From JASGKO01 sp049840595 (lineage in GTDB: Bacteria > Verrucomicrobiota > Verrucomicrobiia > Chthoniobacterales > Chthoniobacteraceae): a stretch of DNA of 64,000 nucleotides. The DNA lies in assembly GCA_049840595.1 (NCBI GenBank), contig JASGKO010000039.1:186001-250000 (forward strand). The letters run 5' to 3'. The translations under genes were made by a program, and so were the position numbers. The notes beneath the pieces were generated by a model. The model saw only the letters and a program-made list of their open reading frames with translations, searched no databases and was not told the origin of the DNA. Shown here piece by piece: positions 29,701 through 37,553 of this stretch; within the stretch, counting starts at the first letter, position 1, and each line of letters begins with the position of its first letter.

Positions 29701-30212
29701 TTCCTCCGGGGTTTGCACACCGGGTTCGAGACGCACGAGGTAGCTCACGTCGCCTTGCACCAGCTGGTTGACGGCGACGAGGAAATCAATCGTGCGCTGT
29801 TCGCCCTTGGGGATCGCTTCGAAATAAGCGTCGAAGAGCGGTCCCTCCGCCTCGCACTTGAGGTAGGGCGCGAGGTCATGCTTGACGAGCGCTTCGTAGG
29901 TAAAGGGAACTTCTCGGCGTTCGGCTCGAGGAAAAAGTCGAAGGGATTGTAAACCGCCATCTGGGCGACGACTTCGACTTCGACCTCGAATTTTTGGGTC
30001 TTTTCGGGAATGACGACGCGGCAGTGGTAATTACTGAACGGGTCCTGTTGCCAGTTTACGAATTTCTCCTCCGGATGAATCTTGATGGAGTAACTGAGGA
30101 TCGGCGTGCGGCAGTGGGGGGCGGGGCGAAGCCGGATCACCTGGGGGCCCATGGAAACGGGCCGGTCATACAAGGACGCAGGACGGTGTTTTAACGCGAC
30201 GTGGATCGACAT
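26783..30212 (-). CDS. DUF2126 protein with N-terminal transglutaminase domain, two frameshifts
   Basis: About 1140 residues when three frames are joined. The N-terminus (MSIHVALKHRPASLYDRPVS) has the beta domain and a transglutaminase core with catalytic Cys in KKSGSCRDSAWLLCNLLRRCG and His in DLHAWTEVYLPGAGWIGFDATSG. The DUF2126 part follows: LTMGGEPTFVSIDDMDGAEWN, GKWYPGEQLPRWAFGCFWRKDG, GVIEVNTHPANSW, DGRHTGTGGGNHIVIGG, and the C-terminal block HVSHPGGRSHDSFPVN. The frame slips near 29905 (CCTTTACC, one T missing) and near 27415 (GATTTTCGG, one T missing). It is the first gene of the operon, and its stop lies 9 bases before the ATP-grasp start. DUF2126 resembles glutamine-synthetase/GCS-type amidoligases; a peptide ligation role is predicted but unproven. 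Confidence 0.88.
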
Positions 30213-30377
30213 GCCCATGCCCCTTAACGGAGTCGTCAAAAAATTGCGAGGCTAAAGCGCGGGTAAAATTTCAGAAAGGATTTCACCACCAAGGAACCAA
30301 GAGGAAAATTTTCACCACGAAGGCACGAGGACACGAAGGAAAGGAAATCATCGCCGCGCTCGCCGCATCCGCCGCGG
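30213..30377. repeat. Intergenic region with CACCAAGGAACC / CACGAAGGCACGAGG repeat
   Basis: Between the DUF2126 gene and the membrane protease. Bases about 30281-30345 carry two degenerate units of the CACCA-AGGCACC / CACGAAGGACACGAAGG family also found at 24148-24243 and 61120-61155. No gene. Confidence 0.55.
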
Positions 30378-31193
30378 TTAAATTTGATGAGAGAACGACC
30401 GCACCACCTGCGTCATCCATTCGGCGAGGTCCTCGGCGTTGATCAGCAGTTCGCGGCCGAAGCTCAGGAACGTGGTATGGCTGGAGGCCACGATCAGCAT
30501 CAGCGCCAGTACGGCGAGGTTCATCAGGTAGATGATCACCAGCGAGAAAAAGGTGCCGTGATAGGTGAGATCGGTCTGTCCTTTGGGGATCATCCAGAGC
30601 GTGAAGGTGATGTGGAAACACCACGTCAGCCCGAGCAGGGCAAAGAACCAGGGATGATACGGCGCGAGGTCCGCCCACAGGCTCAGCGCACCATAGAATG
30701 CGAGCAGGATCATGCTGTAAACCGGGTAGAAATACGGCGCGAGCGCGATCCAGAAATTATGCGTATCGGTGATGATGTGGCCGCCCTCTGCCCCCACCTT
30801 GAACTTGCTCACCCGCCCGCCCATCATCCATACCCAGATCGCGTGCGTGAGCTCGTGCCCGAAGACGTAGAGCCGCAGCGGGCGTGGGAACGCAAAAAAC
30901 ATCGCCAGCCACACCACCGTGCCGAGGCTGAAATAACGGAACTCCTGGGTGCGCCAGAACGAATGGTGAATCGTCTCCCGCGAGAAGCAGCCGAAAAAAG
31001 TTTCGGTGAAAACCACGACCACCGGCAGCAGCAGAAAGCCCGCAATCGCCTTTACCCACCGCGTGGGCACGCGCGCCCCGCGTTCCTCGGAGTAGTAATC
31101 GCCGTCGGCGTAGTCCGACGCCCCGGCTTCGAGCAGTTTCCGGGTTTTGCGACGGCGGTTGGTGGCTTTCTTAGGCAAGCGCCGCGCATCCAA
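30378..31193 (-). CDS. Membrane zinc metalloprotease-like protein (HELTH motif)
   Basis: 271 residues. A basic cytoplasmic N-terminus (about 45 residues, KKATNRRRKTRK) precedes a TM helix (AIAGFLLLPVVVVFTETFFG). A second TM stretch is followed by the gluzincin-type site FGHELTHAIWVWMMGG, with His113, Glu114 and His117 placed at the edge of a membrane helix as in M50 site-2 proteases. Four or so further TM helices follow (e.g. FWIALAPYFYPVYSMILLAF, FSLVIIYLMNLAVLALMLIV). A third metal ligand is not obvious; D143 in HIITDTHNFW is one candidate. It could cleave membrane proteins or be an inactive relative. It lies on the same strand, 166 bases upstream of the ATP-grasp/transglutaminase operon. 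Confidence 0.7.
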   Translation of the reverse strand: MDARRLPKKATNRRRKTRKLLEAGASDYADGDYYSEERGARVPTRWVKAIAGFLLLPVVVVFTETFFGCFSRETIHHSFWRTQEFRYFSLGTVVWLAMFFAFPRPLRLYVFGHELTHAIWVWMMGGRVSKFKVGAEGGHIITDTHNFWIALAPYFYPVYSMILLAFYGALSLWADLAPYHPWFFALLGLTWCFHITFTLWMIPKGQTDLTYHGTFFSLVIIYLMNLAVLALMLIVASSHTTFLSFGRELLINAEDLAEWMTQVVRSFSHQI

Positions 31194-31238
31194 TCATAAC
31201 GCCCCCTGGCGTCCAAGCCGAAAGTCGCGGCGGATGGA

Positions 31239-31778
31239 TCAATCCAGGGTCACCGTAATGCCTACCATCTCCTTGAAAATCAGCTTGCCCTTGATGAAGG
31301 CGGTATCGGTATCCACCGCCCCGGCCGCCGTGACAATGACCGTCGCGCTTTTCGGGGTGGAGTTCTTGCTGTTCACCACGCCGGTGACCAGCAGCGCGCC
31401 GGGACCGCCATCGAAGAAGCTCACCGAGCCCGCCTGCTTCACATGCGATTTATGGGCGGTATCAATCGAGTCCGTGGAGGAGAGCGTCGCAATCTTGGCG
31501 TACTCCGCGGAGCCATCCTTCTTGAGCAGGTAGAGATTCTGTCCACTGCCATTGTTGGCCAGCACGAGGACCACCGTTCTCGGCGAGACATTGCTCACCC
31601 CGGCCAGCTTCAGCAGCGATTTTACCTTGAAAGGCACCGTCTCATAAGTCTGGGTCGAGGAGTGATAGATCGTGATCGTTCCCACGGGTTCATAGATCTG
31701 ACCGGTGGGCACAATGGCACTGGCGGTGGAGATGAGAGCGCAGAGAGCGGCGGCGAACCCGAGGAGGCGTTTAGTCAT
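31239..31778 (-). CDS. Exported protein of unknown function
   Basis: 179 residues with a signal peptide (MTKRLLGFAAALCALISTASA). The mature protein is rich in Val, Thr and Ser, with probable beta strands (GTITIYHSSTQTYETVPFKV, RTVVLVLANNGSGQNLYLL, SATVIVTAAGAVDTDTAF). No Cys and no motif I recognise. It is transcribed alone or with the HELTH protein 45 bases downstream. Start ATG is well placed for the signal peptide. Confidence 0.6.
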   Translation of the reverse strand: MTKRLLGFAAALCALISTASAIVPTGQIYEPVGTITIYHSSTQTYETVPFKVKSLLKLAGVSNVSPRTVVLVLANNGSGQNLYLLKKDGSAEYAKIATLSSTDSIDTAHKSHVKQAGSVSFFDGGPGALLVTGVVNSKNSTPKSATVIVTAAGAVDTDTAFIKGKLIFKEMVGITVTLD

Positions 31779-31883
31779 GCGCGCGACCCTGTGCGAACCG
31801 GCCCGACTAATCCAGCCTAAATGAAAGAGCGTCGGGAGAAAGAATCATCGTCTTCGCATCGTTACGTGAGACAAAAATGAGAC

Positions 31884-31916
31884 AAAAAAAGAGGCGCTCG
31901 TGCGAGCGCCTCTTTG
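31884..31916. terminator. Rho-independent terminator after efp
   Basis: Perfect 10-base stem GAGGCGCTCG / CGAGCGCCTC with a 2-base loop. On the minus strand it is followed by TTTTTTT (the A run at 31884-31890), 30 bases after the efp stop. On the plus strand only TTT follows, so it mainly serves efp. Confidence 0.85.
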
Positions 31917-31943
31917 GAGAAAAGTTGAAATGGATCCGATGAA

Positions 31944-32501
31944 CTACGCGCGGCCCATGTAGGCGCCGGTGCGGGTATCCACCTTGATGATCTCGCCTTC
32001 CTTGATGAAGAGCGGCACCTGGATCTGCTTGCCGGTTTCGAGCACGGCGGGCTTCTGCACGTTGTTCGCGCTGTCGCCCTTCACGCCGTCGGCGGATTCG
32101 GCCACCTTGATCGCGACCGAGGATGGCATTTCGATCTGGGCCGGCTTGCCTTCGATCGAGAGCACTTCCACCTTCAGGTTTTCGACGAGGTAATCCTTGC
32201 CGTCACCGATCAGGTGCTCGTCGAGGTCGATCGTCTCGTAGGTCTCCGGGTCCATGAAATGGTAGCCCGAGTGATCCTTGTAGCTGAACTCCAGCGTCTG
32301 GCGGTTGACGTCCACCGTGTCCACCTTGTCCGAGGAGCCAAAGCGGATATCGGCGCTCTTGCCGGTGCCGATGTAGCGGATGATCACCTGCACAAAGGCG
32401 CGCAGGTTGCCGGGCGTGCGGTGCTGGACTTCGAGGACGATGGCGGGGTTGCCGTTGTAGCGGATGGCCATGCCTTTGCGGAGATCGTTTGCGAGTGCCA
32501 T
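31944..32501 (-). CDS. efp: Elongation factor P
   Basis: 185 residues, full length. Three beta domains: KOW-like N-terminus (LRKGMAIRYNGNPAIVLEVQHRTPGNLRAF), OB domain I (SYKDHSGYHFMDPETYETIDL) and OB domain II ending EIIKVDTRTGAYMGRA. EF-P binds between the P and E sites of the ribosome and rescues stalling at polyproline. The tip of the first-domain loop reads TPGNLR: Asn32 replaces the Lys or Arg that is modified in E. coli or Pseudomonas, so the beta-lysyl (EpmA) and rhamnosyl (EarP) routes should not apply. Monocistronic with its own terminator. Confidence 0.96.
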   Translation of the reverse strand: MALANDLRKGMAIRYNGNPAIVLEVQHRTPGNLRAFVQVIIRYIGTGKSADIRFGSSDKVDTVDVNRQTLEFSYKDHSGYHFMDPETYETIDLDEHLIGDGKDYLVENLKVEVLSIEGKPAQIEMPSSVAIKVAESADGVKGDSANNVQKPAVLETGKQIQVPLFIKEGEIIKVDTRTGAYMGRA

Positions 32502-32755
32502 GAAATTTAAATCAGATAAATAGGTTGCGAGGTTCTGGAAAAAATTGGGAGGGCACTATGGCGGCGATTTTTCACAGAGTCAAAGGGAAGATGCAAAAGG
32601 GGAAATGACCAATGTCGAATGACAAATGACGAATGGGGTGTGTTTTACGCGCAATCCTCGGCAGTGCAGTGATCCTTCATCAAACGTGCGGTTTGCTGCA
32701 TTCCGAATAGGTTTGCTTGTCAAATAAAGGTTAAATATGAAGACGCCATCAAGGA

Positions 32756-33250
32756 ATGGCGCGGACGAAACATATGCAGAATCGGTGCAAGGATTGTGGA
32801 TACACTTGGTATCCGAGAGGCAAAGACCTTTCCCGGCAATGTCCAAATTGTGGCAGTCGGAATGTGGCCTATGCTGGCTGTGGGTGCGGCTGCGGCTGTC
32901 TGGTCTTTATCATAATCGGTTTGGCGATCCTGATTGGGGTTTCTTCAAATTCCAGTCCGCGTGACAACACCCCAAGCTCACAGCCGACGCCATTTCATCC
33001 TACACCTTCTCCTGTCTCTACACCATTAGCCCAAGCTTCTACACCTGCGAGTCGGGTTCTAACCGTGAAAGAAGCACAGCTTGAGGCCCTTCGTCGTTAT
33101 CCAGCACTCGGTGTTTCAGGCTCACGTTTTAATGGTGAATTCCTCGCTCGATATAAACGATATCAGCAAAACAATCCCAATTACTTTCTCGATCCTTCTT
33201 GGCCGATTATTTTGGCCGATGAAACTGCGAATGCTCTTAAGGGGAAATAG
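32756..33250 (+). CDS. Small zinc-ribbon single-pass membrane protein
   Basis: 164 residues from ATG 32756 with AAGG just upstream. A four-Cys zinc ribbon (C11-x2-C14, C29-x2-C32) is followed by a GCGCGCGC run (C42, 44, 46, 48). A TM helix (LVFIIIGLAILIGV) comes next, then a Pro/Ser/Thr spacer and a small helical domain at the C-terminus (LTVKEAQLEALRRYPALGV, FLARYKRYQQ). The plan, ribbon inside, TM and short outer domain, matches the start of the alginate-lyase-like protein at 19278. Base composition is lower in GC than the neighbours, suggesting recent acquisition. Function unknown. Confidence 0.6.
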   Translation: MARTKHMQNRCKDCGYTWYPRGKDLSRQCPNCGSRNVAYAGCGCGCGCLVFIIIGLAILIGVSSNSSPRDNTPSSQPTPFHPTPSPVSTPLAQASTPASRVLTVKEAQLEALRRYPALGVSGSRFNGEFLARYKRYQQNNPNYFLDPSWPIILADETANALKGK

Positions 33251-33308
33251 ACGGAGCCAAGTTAACCATTTCTAAAATTCGGACGGACCCTTTCCAAGGG
33301 ACAAAAAT

Positions 33309-33350
33309 TTGTCATTCATTTTCCCGCCATGCACGTGCTCAATCTTGCCA
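33309..33350 (+). repeat. Duplicate of the cupin gene's 5' end
   Basis: About 40 bases (from TTGTCATTCATTTTCCCGCC through the ATG and the codons for MHVLNLA) match 33912-33951, the true upstream region and start of the cupin gene, with one difference. After it the copy diverges and the frame stops within 18 codons. It marks one edge of a 600-base segment holding the small membrane protein at 33382. Confidence 0.7.
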
Positions 33351-33381
33351 AACCATCGCCTTCCTTCAGGCCCTTTGAACG

Positions 33382-33783
33382 ATGAGTTCGCTGCCACCAC
33401 CGTTGCCGAATCCGCGTTCGGCATTTTGCACCTATTCCGTCGCCATGCTGGCCGTGCTCCCAAGTATCTTCTTCTGGGGATTCGCGAGTATCTTCCTCGT
33501 GCCCAAGATTCAACAAATCTGGCAGGAGGCCGGGCTATCGGGCTCAAAAGCGCAATGGCTCATAAATTTGTCCGATGCGTTTCACCACCACTTCTACTTT
33601 GTCGCCGGTGGGATTATCCTGCTGCTTTTCTTGGTCGAACGTTGGTGGCCAAGGTGGCCGCTCTATCGGCGGATGGTAGTAACGATAGCGATCGTTCTTT
33701 TCCATACGCTCGTGCTTTTCGGCATCACGGTCCTTGCCACCTGCGCCCTTCTGGCCGTCCCCATTATATTAAAGCATCACTGA
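33382..33783 (+). CDS. Small membrane protein of unknown function
   Basis: 133 residues with three likely TM segments: MLAVLPSIFFWGFASIFLV, FVAGGIILLLFLV and VTIAIVLFHTLVLFGITVLA; a WW-rich loop (ERWWPRWPLYRR) joins the last two. The central part may be extracytoplasmic. No family recognised. It lies between two copies of the cupin gene start (33309 and 33912), so it may have come in by insertion or duplication, and its composition is lower in GC than the flanks. Confidence 0.5.
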   Translation: MSSLPPPLPNPRSAFCTYSVAMLAVLPSIFFWGFASIFLVPKIQQIWQEAGLSGSKAQWLINLSDAFHHHFYFVAGGIILLLFLVERWWPRWPLYRRMVVTIAIVLFHTLVLFGITVLATCALLAVPIILKHH

Positions 33784-33929
33784 ATATCGTTCTCGGCTAA
33801 CCCTTGAGGGAGTTGCGATGCTTTCAGACATCCTGTTCATCCTGTAAATCCTGTCCAAAACGAGGGGCATCTTCTCCCGGTCTGAAATTTGTCATTGGTC
33901 ATTCGTCATTGGTCATTCATTTTCCCGCC

Positions 33930-34283
33930 ATGCACGTGCTCAACCTTGCCGATCAGGCACCGTTTACGACCAGGGATGGTTCGACGATTCGCAGCATCTT
34001 GGACCGGACGAATGCCCCGGTGCAGCAGCAGAGTCTCGCCGAGGCGCGCGTGCCTGCCGGGGGCGCAACCCAGCGGCATTATCATCAATTGAGCGAGGAG
34101 ATTTACTTCATCCTCGAAGGCGAGGGGACGATGGAGATCAACGGCGAGGTGCGCAGCGTCGCGCCCGGCGATGGCATCCTCATTCCCGCCGGGGCGTGGC
34201 ATCAAATCACCGTCAGCGAGTCGCTCCGCTTTTTGTGCTGTTGCGCGCCGCCGTATTCGCACGAAGATACCTACTTCGCCTGA
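33930..34283 (+). CDS. Cupin-domain protein
   Basis: 117 residues from ATG 33930; the longer frame upstream is non-coding repeat. Single cupin barrel: motif 1 ATQRHYHQLSEEIYFILEGEG (His-x-His and Glu metal ligands), linker TMEINGEVRSVAPG, and motif 2 PGDGILIPAGAWHQI with the last His. Such small metal-binding cupins are isomerases, dioxygenases or sensors; the substrate cannot be told. It is followed 14 bases later by the ABC-F gene, so possibly co-transcribed. Confidence 0.85.
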   Translation: MHVLNLADQAPFTTRDGSTIRSILDRTNAPVQQQSLAEARVPAGGATQRHYHQLSEEIYFILEGEGTMEINGEVRSVAPGDGILIPAGAWHQITVSESLRFLCCCAPPYSHEDTYFA

Positions 34284-34296
34284 TCCCGATTTTTCC

Positions 34297-36255
34297 ATGC
34301 TGACGCTTTCCAATATTTCCAAGACGTTCTCCGGCGGCGTGCTCTTTGAAGAGGCCTCGATGCAGATCAACCGCGGTGATCGCGTGGGGTTGGTCGGTGC
34401 GAATGGCGCGGGGAAATCCACCCTCTTCTCGATCATCCTGCGCGAAGAATCGCCGGATGAGGGCACCGTCTCGATCCAGCGCGGCGTGAGCTGCGGCTTC
34501 CTCCCGCAGGAAAGCGCCCCGGTGGCCGATGAAACGGTGCTCGAACTCGCGACCGCGATCTCGCCCGAGTTCCTCGCCGCCCGCCAGACGATCCGCCGTT
34601 GCGAGGCCGCGAACGATCACGATTCGCACGAATATCACGAGGCGCTCCACACCTTCGCCGATATGGACGGCCACATGCTCAACGCGAAGGCGAAGCGCAT
34701 CCTCTCCGGCCTCGCCTTTCGCGAGTCGGACTTCGACCGCGCCGCCCACAAGCTCAGCGGCGGCTGGATCATGCGCGCGCACCTGGCCCGGCTGCTCGTG
34801 CAGGAGCCCGATTTGCTCCTGCTCGACGAACCGACGAACCATCTCGACCTCGAGTCGCTGGTCTGGTTCCGCGATTATCTCCAGGGCTATCCCGGCGCGA
34901 TCCTCATGATCTCGCACGACCGCGATTTCTTGAACCAGCTCGTCACCGAGATCGTGGAAATTTCGCGCTCGCGCCTGCATCGGTATCGCGGCGACTACGA
35001 TCACTACCTCGTTGAGAAAGTCGAGCGGGAGCAACAGCATCTCGCGGCGTATCAGAACCAGCAGAAGGAAATCGCCAAGCTCCAGGATTTCGCCGACCGC
35101 TTCCGCGCCAAGGCCAGCAAAGCCTCGCAGGCGCAGAGCAAGCTCAAGCAGATCGACCGCATGGAGAAGATCGAGGCCCCGCAGGCGGCGGAGGCAAAGG
35201 TCTCCTTCCGCTTCCCGCAGCCCCAGCGCAGCGGCCAGCGCGTGATCACCCTCAAGGACGTGGATCATGCCTACGGCGATCTGGTCGTCTATCGCGGGCT
35301 CGATTTCGAGGCCGAGCGCGGCCAGCGCATCGTGCTGGTCGGGCCGAACGGCGCGGGTAAATCCACGTTGCTCAAGCTGCTCGCCGAGATCATGCCCGTG
35401 CAGAGCGGCACCCGCGAGCTCGGGCACAATGTGCGCGCCGGTTACTTCGCCCAGCATCGGGTCGAGCAACTGAGCGGACGCATGACCGTGCTGGAGGCTG
35501 CGACCGATCTGGAGAGCCGCCCCTCGGAGCAAATGGCCCGCAGCGTGCTCGGCTCCTTCCTCTTTCGCGGCGACGACGTTTTCAAATCCGTCTCCGTGCT
35601 CAGCGGTGGTGAAAAGTCCCGCCTCGCGCTCGCCAAGCTGCTCCTCGATCCGCCCAATCTGCTGCTGATGGACGAACCGACCACCCACCTCGACATCCCG
35701 AGCATCGACGCCTTGATCGGCGCGCTCACCCAGTATGAGGGCACCGTCATCTTCATCAGCCACGACGTCCATTTCATCCGCGCGCTGTCGAAGCAAGTGT
35801 TGCACATTAGCGCGGGCAAGCTCACGCCTTACGCGGGCAACTACGATTACTACCTCGATAAATCCAAGGCGACCTCCGAGCGCGCCGCGCTGGTCGCCGG
35901 GGACAAGCTGGAAAACTTCCAGCCCGCCGCCGCCGTGCAAAAGCCGGACGCGCCAAAGATGGGGCTCAAGGAGATCAAGGAAATGCGCCGCGCCGAAGCC
36001 GAGGCCCGCAAGGTGGCCGCCAAGGCCATCCGGGAGAAACAAAAGCGCGTCACCGAGTTGGAGGCAAAAATTCACGAGCTGGAGCAACGCCAGGCCGCGC
36101 TGACGGTGGAGCTGGAAATGCCCGGCATCCACGGCAGCAGCAAAGGCGCGCAACTCAGCCGCGAACTCACCCAGGTCACCTCGCAAATCGCCAACGCCGT
36201 CCGCGACTGGGAGCGGGAAGCGGAGGGGCTGGAGGACCTGCCCGCGGAAGAGTAG
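34297..36255 (+). CDS. ABC-F family ATPase (Uup/EttA/YheS type)
   Basis: 652 residues from ATG 34297 (MLTLSNISKTFSG). Two ABC domains in one chain with no TM helices: first Walker A GANGAGKST, signature LSGGW, Walker B LLLLDEPTNHLDLE; second Walker A GPNGAGKST, signature LSGGEKSR, Walker B LLLMDEPTTHLDI. Between them is the charged P-site tRNA-interaction linker (RFRAKASKASQAQSKLKQ). The C-terminus has a coiled coil (EARKVAAKAIREKQKRVTELEAKIHELEQ), as in Uup. ABC-F proteins act on stalled ribosomes or in DNA transactions (Uup), not in transport. Stop TAG precedes a repeat-rich gap. Confidence 0.93.
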   Translation: MLTLSNISKTFSGGVLFEEASMQINRGDRVGLVGANGAGKSTLFSIILREESPDEGTVSIQRGVSCGFLPQESAPVADETVLELATAISPEFLAARQTIRRCEAANDHDSHEYHEALHTFADMDGHMLNAKAKRILSGLAFRESDFDRAAHKLSGGWIMRAHLARLLVQEPDLLLLDEPTNHLDLESLVWFRDYLQGYPGAILMISHDRDFLNQLVTEIVEISRSRLHRYRGDYDHYLVEKVEREQQHLAAYQNQQKEIAKLQDFADRFRAKASKASQAQSKLKQIDRMEKIEAPQAAEAKVSFRFPQPQRSGQRVITLKDVDHAYGDLVVYRGLDFEAERGQRIVLVGPNGAGKSTLLKLLAEIMPVQSGTRELGHNVRAGYFAQHRVEQLSGRMTVLEAATDLESRPSEQMARSVLGSFLFRGDDVFKSVSVLSGGEKSRLALAKLLLDPPNLLLMDEPTTHLDIPSIDALIGALTQYEGTVIFISHDVHFIRALSKQVLHISAGKLTPYAGNYDYYLDKSKATSERAALVAGDKLENFQPAAAVQKPDAPKMGLKEIKEMRRAEAEARKVAAKAIREKQKRVTELEAKIHELEQRQAALTVELEMPGIHGSSKGAQLSRELTQVTSQIANAVRDWEREAEGLEDLPAEE

Positions 36256-36571
36256 GTGATCGATAATTCGGATCCCTCACGCCCTCCAAAACACCGTCAT
36301 CCCGAGCAAAATGAAGCGCAGCGGAATGACGTCGAGGGATCCTGTAATCGTGCTGCGCGACTTCATTGGTAATCCACGCGCGCTCTCCCAATAAGAATGG
36401 CGTCCGAAAATTACGTTGAAGAACGACTCGCTTGGTAGAAACCAACCACCTGTAGCGGCGGTCTATGACCGTCGCTGAATTTTGCGAACCAAGTTGGCGA
36501 CGGTCATAGACCGCCGCTACAGGTTTTGCACTAATTCATGGATTGTTTCTGCAAAGTAAGACCGCCCCGCG
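36256..36571. other. Intergenic region with dispersed repeats
   Basis: 316 bases between the ABC-F gene and mlaD. It holds a fragment of the CCGAGC/GTCGAGG repeat family (about 36288-36340) and the palindrome at 36448-36524. No gene seen. Confidence 0.5.
36448..36524. repeat. Long perfect palindrome (REP-like)
   Basis: Two 28-base arms, 36448-36475 and 36497-36524, are exact reverse complements (arm begins ACCTGTAGCGGCGGTCTATG), with a 21-base loop. No T tract follows, so it is not a typical terminator, although it sits between two convergent transcripts. Other palindromes of this style occur at 7541 and 49831. Confidence 0.8.
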
Positions 36572-37534
36572 CTACTGATTCGCCGGCACCGGCTTGTTGC
36601 TGTTCAAAATCTTCGACTCCGGTGTCAGCGGCGCGTTGCCTTTCTTCCCCCAGATCAGCGCCTGCGGACGATCGGCCAGCGTCTGCGTGAGCGACTTCGC
36701 GTAGGTGCTCACCACCTTCAGGTTTTGCAGGACGACCGAGAGCTCTTCCATCCGGGCGTTGAGCTGGCGGTTGAGGTCCTTCACCATCGTGTTGCTGTTA
36801 TCCACCAGCTTGTTGCCGTTGCTCATCGTGGTGTTGGTGGTGGCAAGCACGGTCTTGAGATCGGCCATCACCTTGCCGATATCGTCGAGGCGCTGGTGAA
36901 TGTCCTTCGCGTTGTCGGCGATCAATTGGTCGGCGTCCTTCACGAGGTCCTGTGCGGACTTGGCGGTCTGGTTGGTCGAGTCGAGCACGGTCCCCAGCTT
37001 GGGCATCACTGTGCCGATTTCATCGCGCAATTCGGCGATCGTTTTATTCGCATTCTCCAGCAGCGGGCCGAGCGATTGCGCGAGGTTGTCGATGTTCAGG
37101 CCCGGAGTTCCCTCGAGCAGCGCATCGTTGGGCAGCGGTTTGGCATCGGCCTTGCCAGGGGTGAGCGCGATGTATTTCTCGCTCAGCAGCGTATCGGAGC
37201 CGACCGTGGCCACCGTCCCTTCGGGCACAATGGGCACGTCGTTGTTCACCGACACGGTCACCCGCACCGCATCCTCCGCATGCTCGGCTGGGAGCTTGGC
37301 TCGCTCCTCCTGCGTGAGCGTGCGAATGGCGATCACCCGCCCGGCCGGCGCGCCCGCGTAGCGCAGTTCGGAGTGCAGGCGAATGCCCGCGACGTTCGTG
37401 AAATCAATCTCCAGCGTGCGCGTGGATTTCGCAAAGCGGAAACCGGTCAGCGCAATCGTCAGCGCGCTGAGCAGCACGAGACTGCAGGCCACGACAATCA
37501 ACGCGACGATGTAATCGGAGAGGTTCTTTTTCAT
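36572..37534 (-). CDS. mlaD: MlaD-type MCE protein, lipid transport
   Basis: 320 residues. An N-terminal TM anchor (YIVALIVVACSLVLLSALTIAL) precedes one MCE domain at about 38-115 (LEIDFTNVAGIRLHSELRYAGAPAGRVIAI ... VPEGTVATVGSDTLLSEKYIALTPG). A long helical, Asn/Asp-rich tail follows with repeated heptad-like segments (TIAELRDEIGTVMPKLGTVLDSTNQT, IGKVMADLKTVLATTNTTM), longer than E. coli MlaD (183 residues). In the Mla system the MCE hexamer receives phospholipid in the periplasm for the MlaFE ABC complex. It is the last gene of the mlaE-mlaF-mlaD operon, 19 bases after mlaF. Confidence 0.9.
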   Translation of the reverse strand: MKKNLSDYIVALIVVACSLVLLSALTIALTGFRFAKSTRTLEIDFTNVAGIRLHSELRYAGAPAGRVIAIRTLTQEERAKLPAEHAEDAVRVTVSVNNDVPIVPEGTVATVGSDTLLSEKYIALTPGKADAKPLPNDALLEGTPGLNIDNLAQSLGPLLENANKTIAELRDEIGTVMPKLGTVLDSTNQTAKSAQDLVKDADQLIADNAKDIHQRLDDIGKVMADLKTVLATTNTTMSNGNKLVDNSNTMVKDLNRQLNARMEELSVVLQNLKVVSTYAKSLTQTLADRPQALIWGKKGNAPLTPESKILNSNKPVPANQ

Positions 37535-37553
37535 GGGTGCGCTTTTCGTAAGG

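Noticed and set aside
34213..36186. 657-codon open frame on the minus strand
   Set aside because: Opposite the ABC-F gene; repetitive Leu/Glu/Ala composition from reversed codons.
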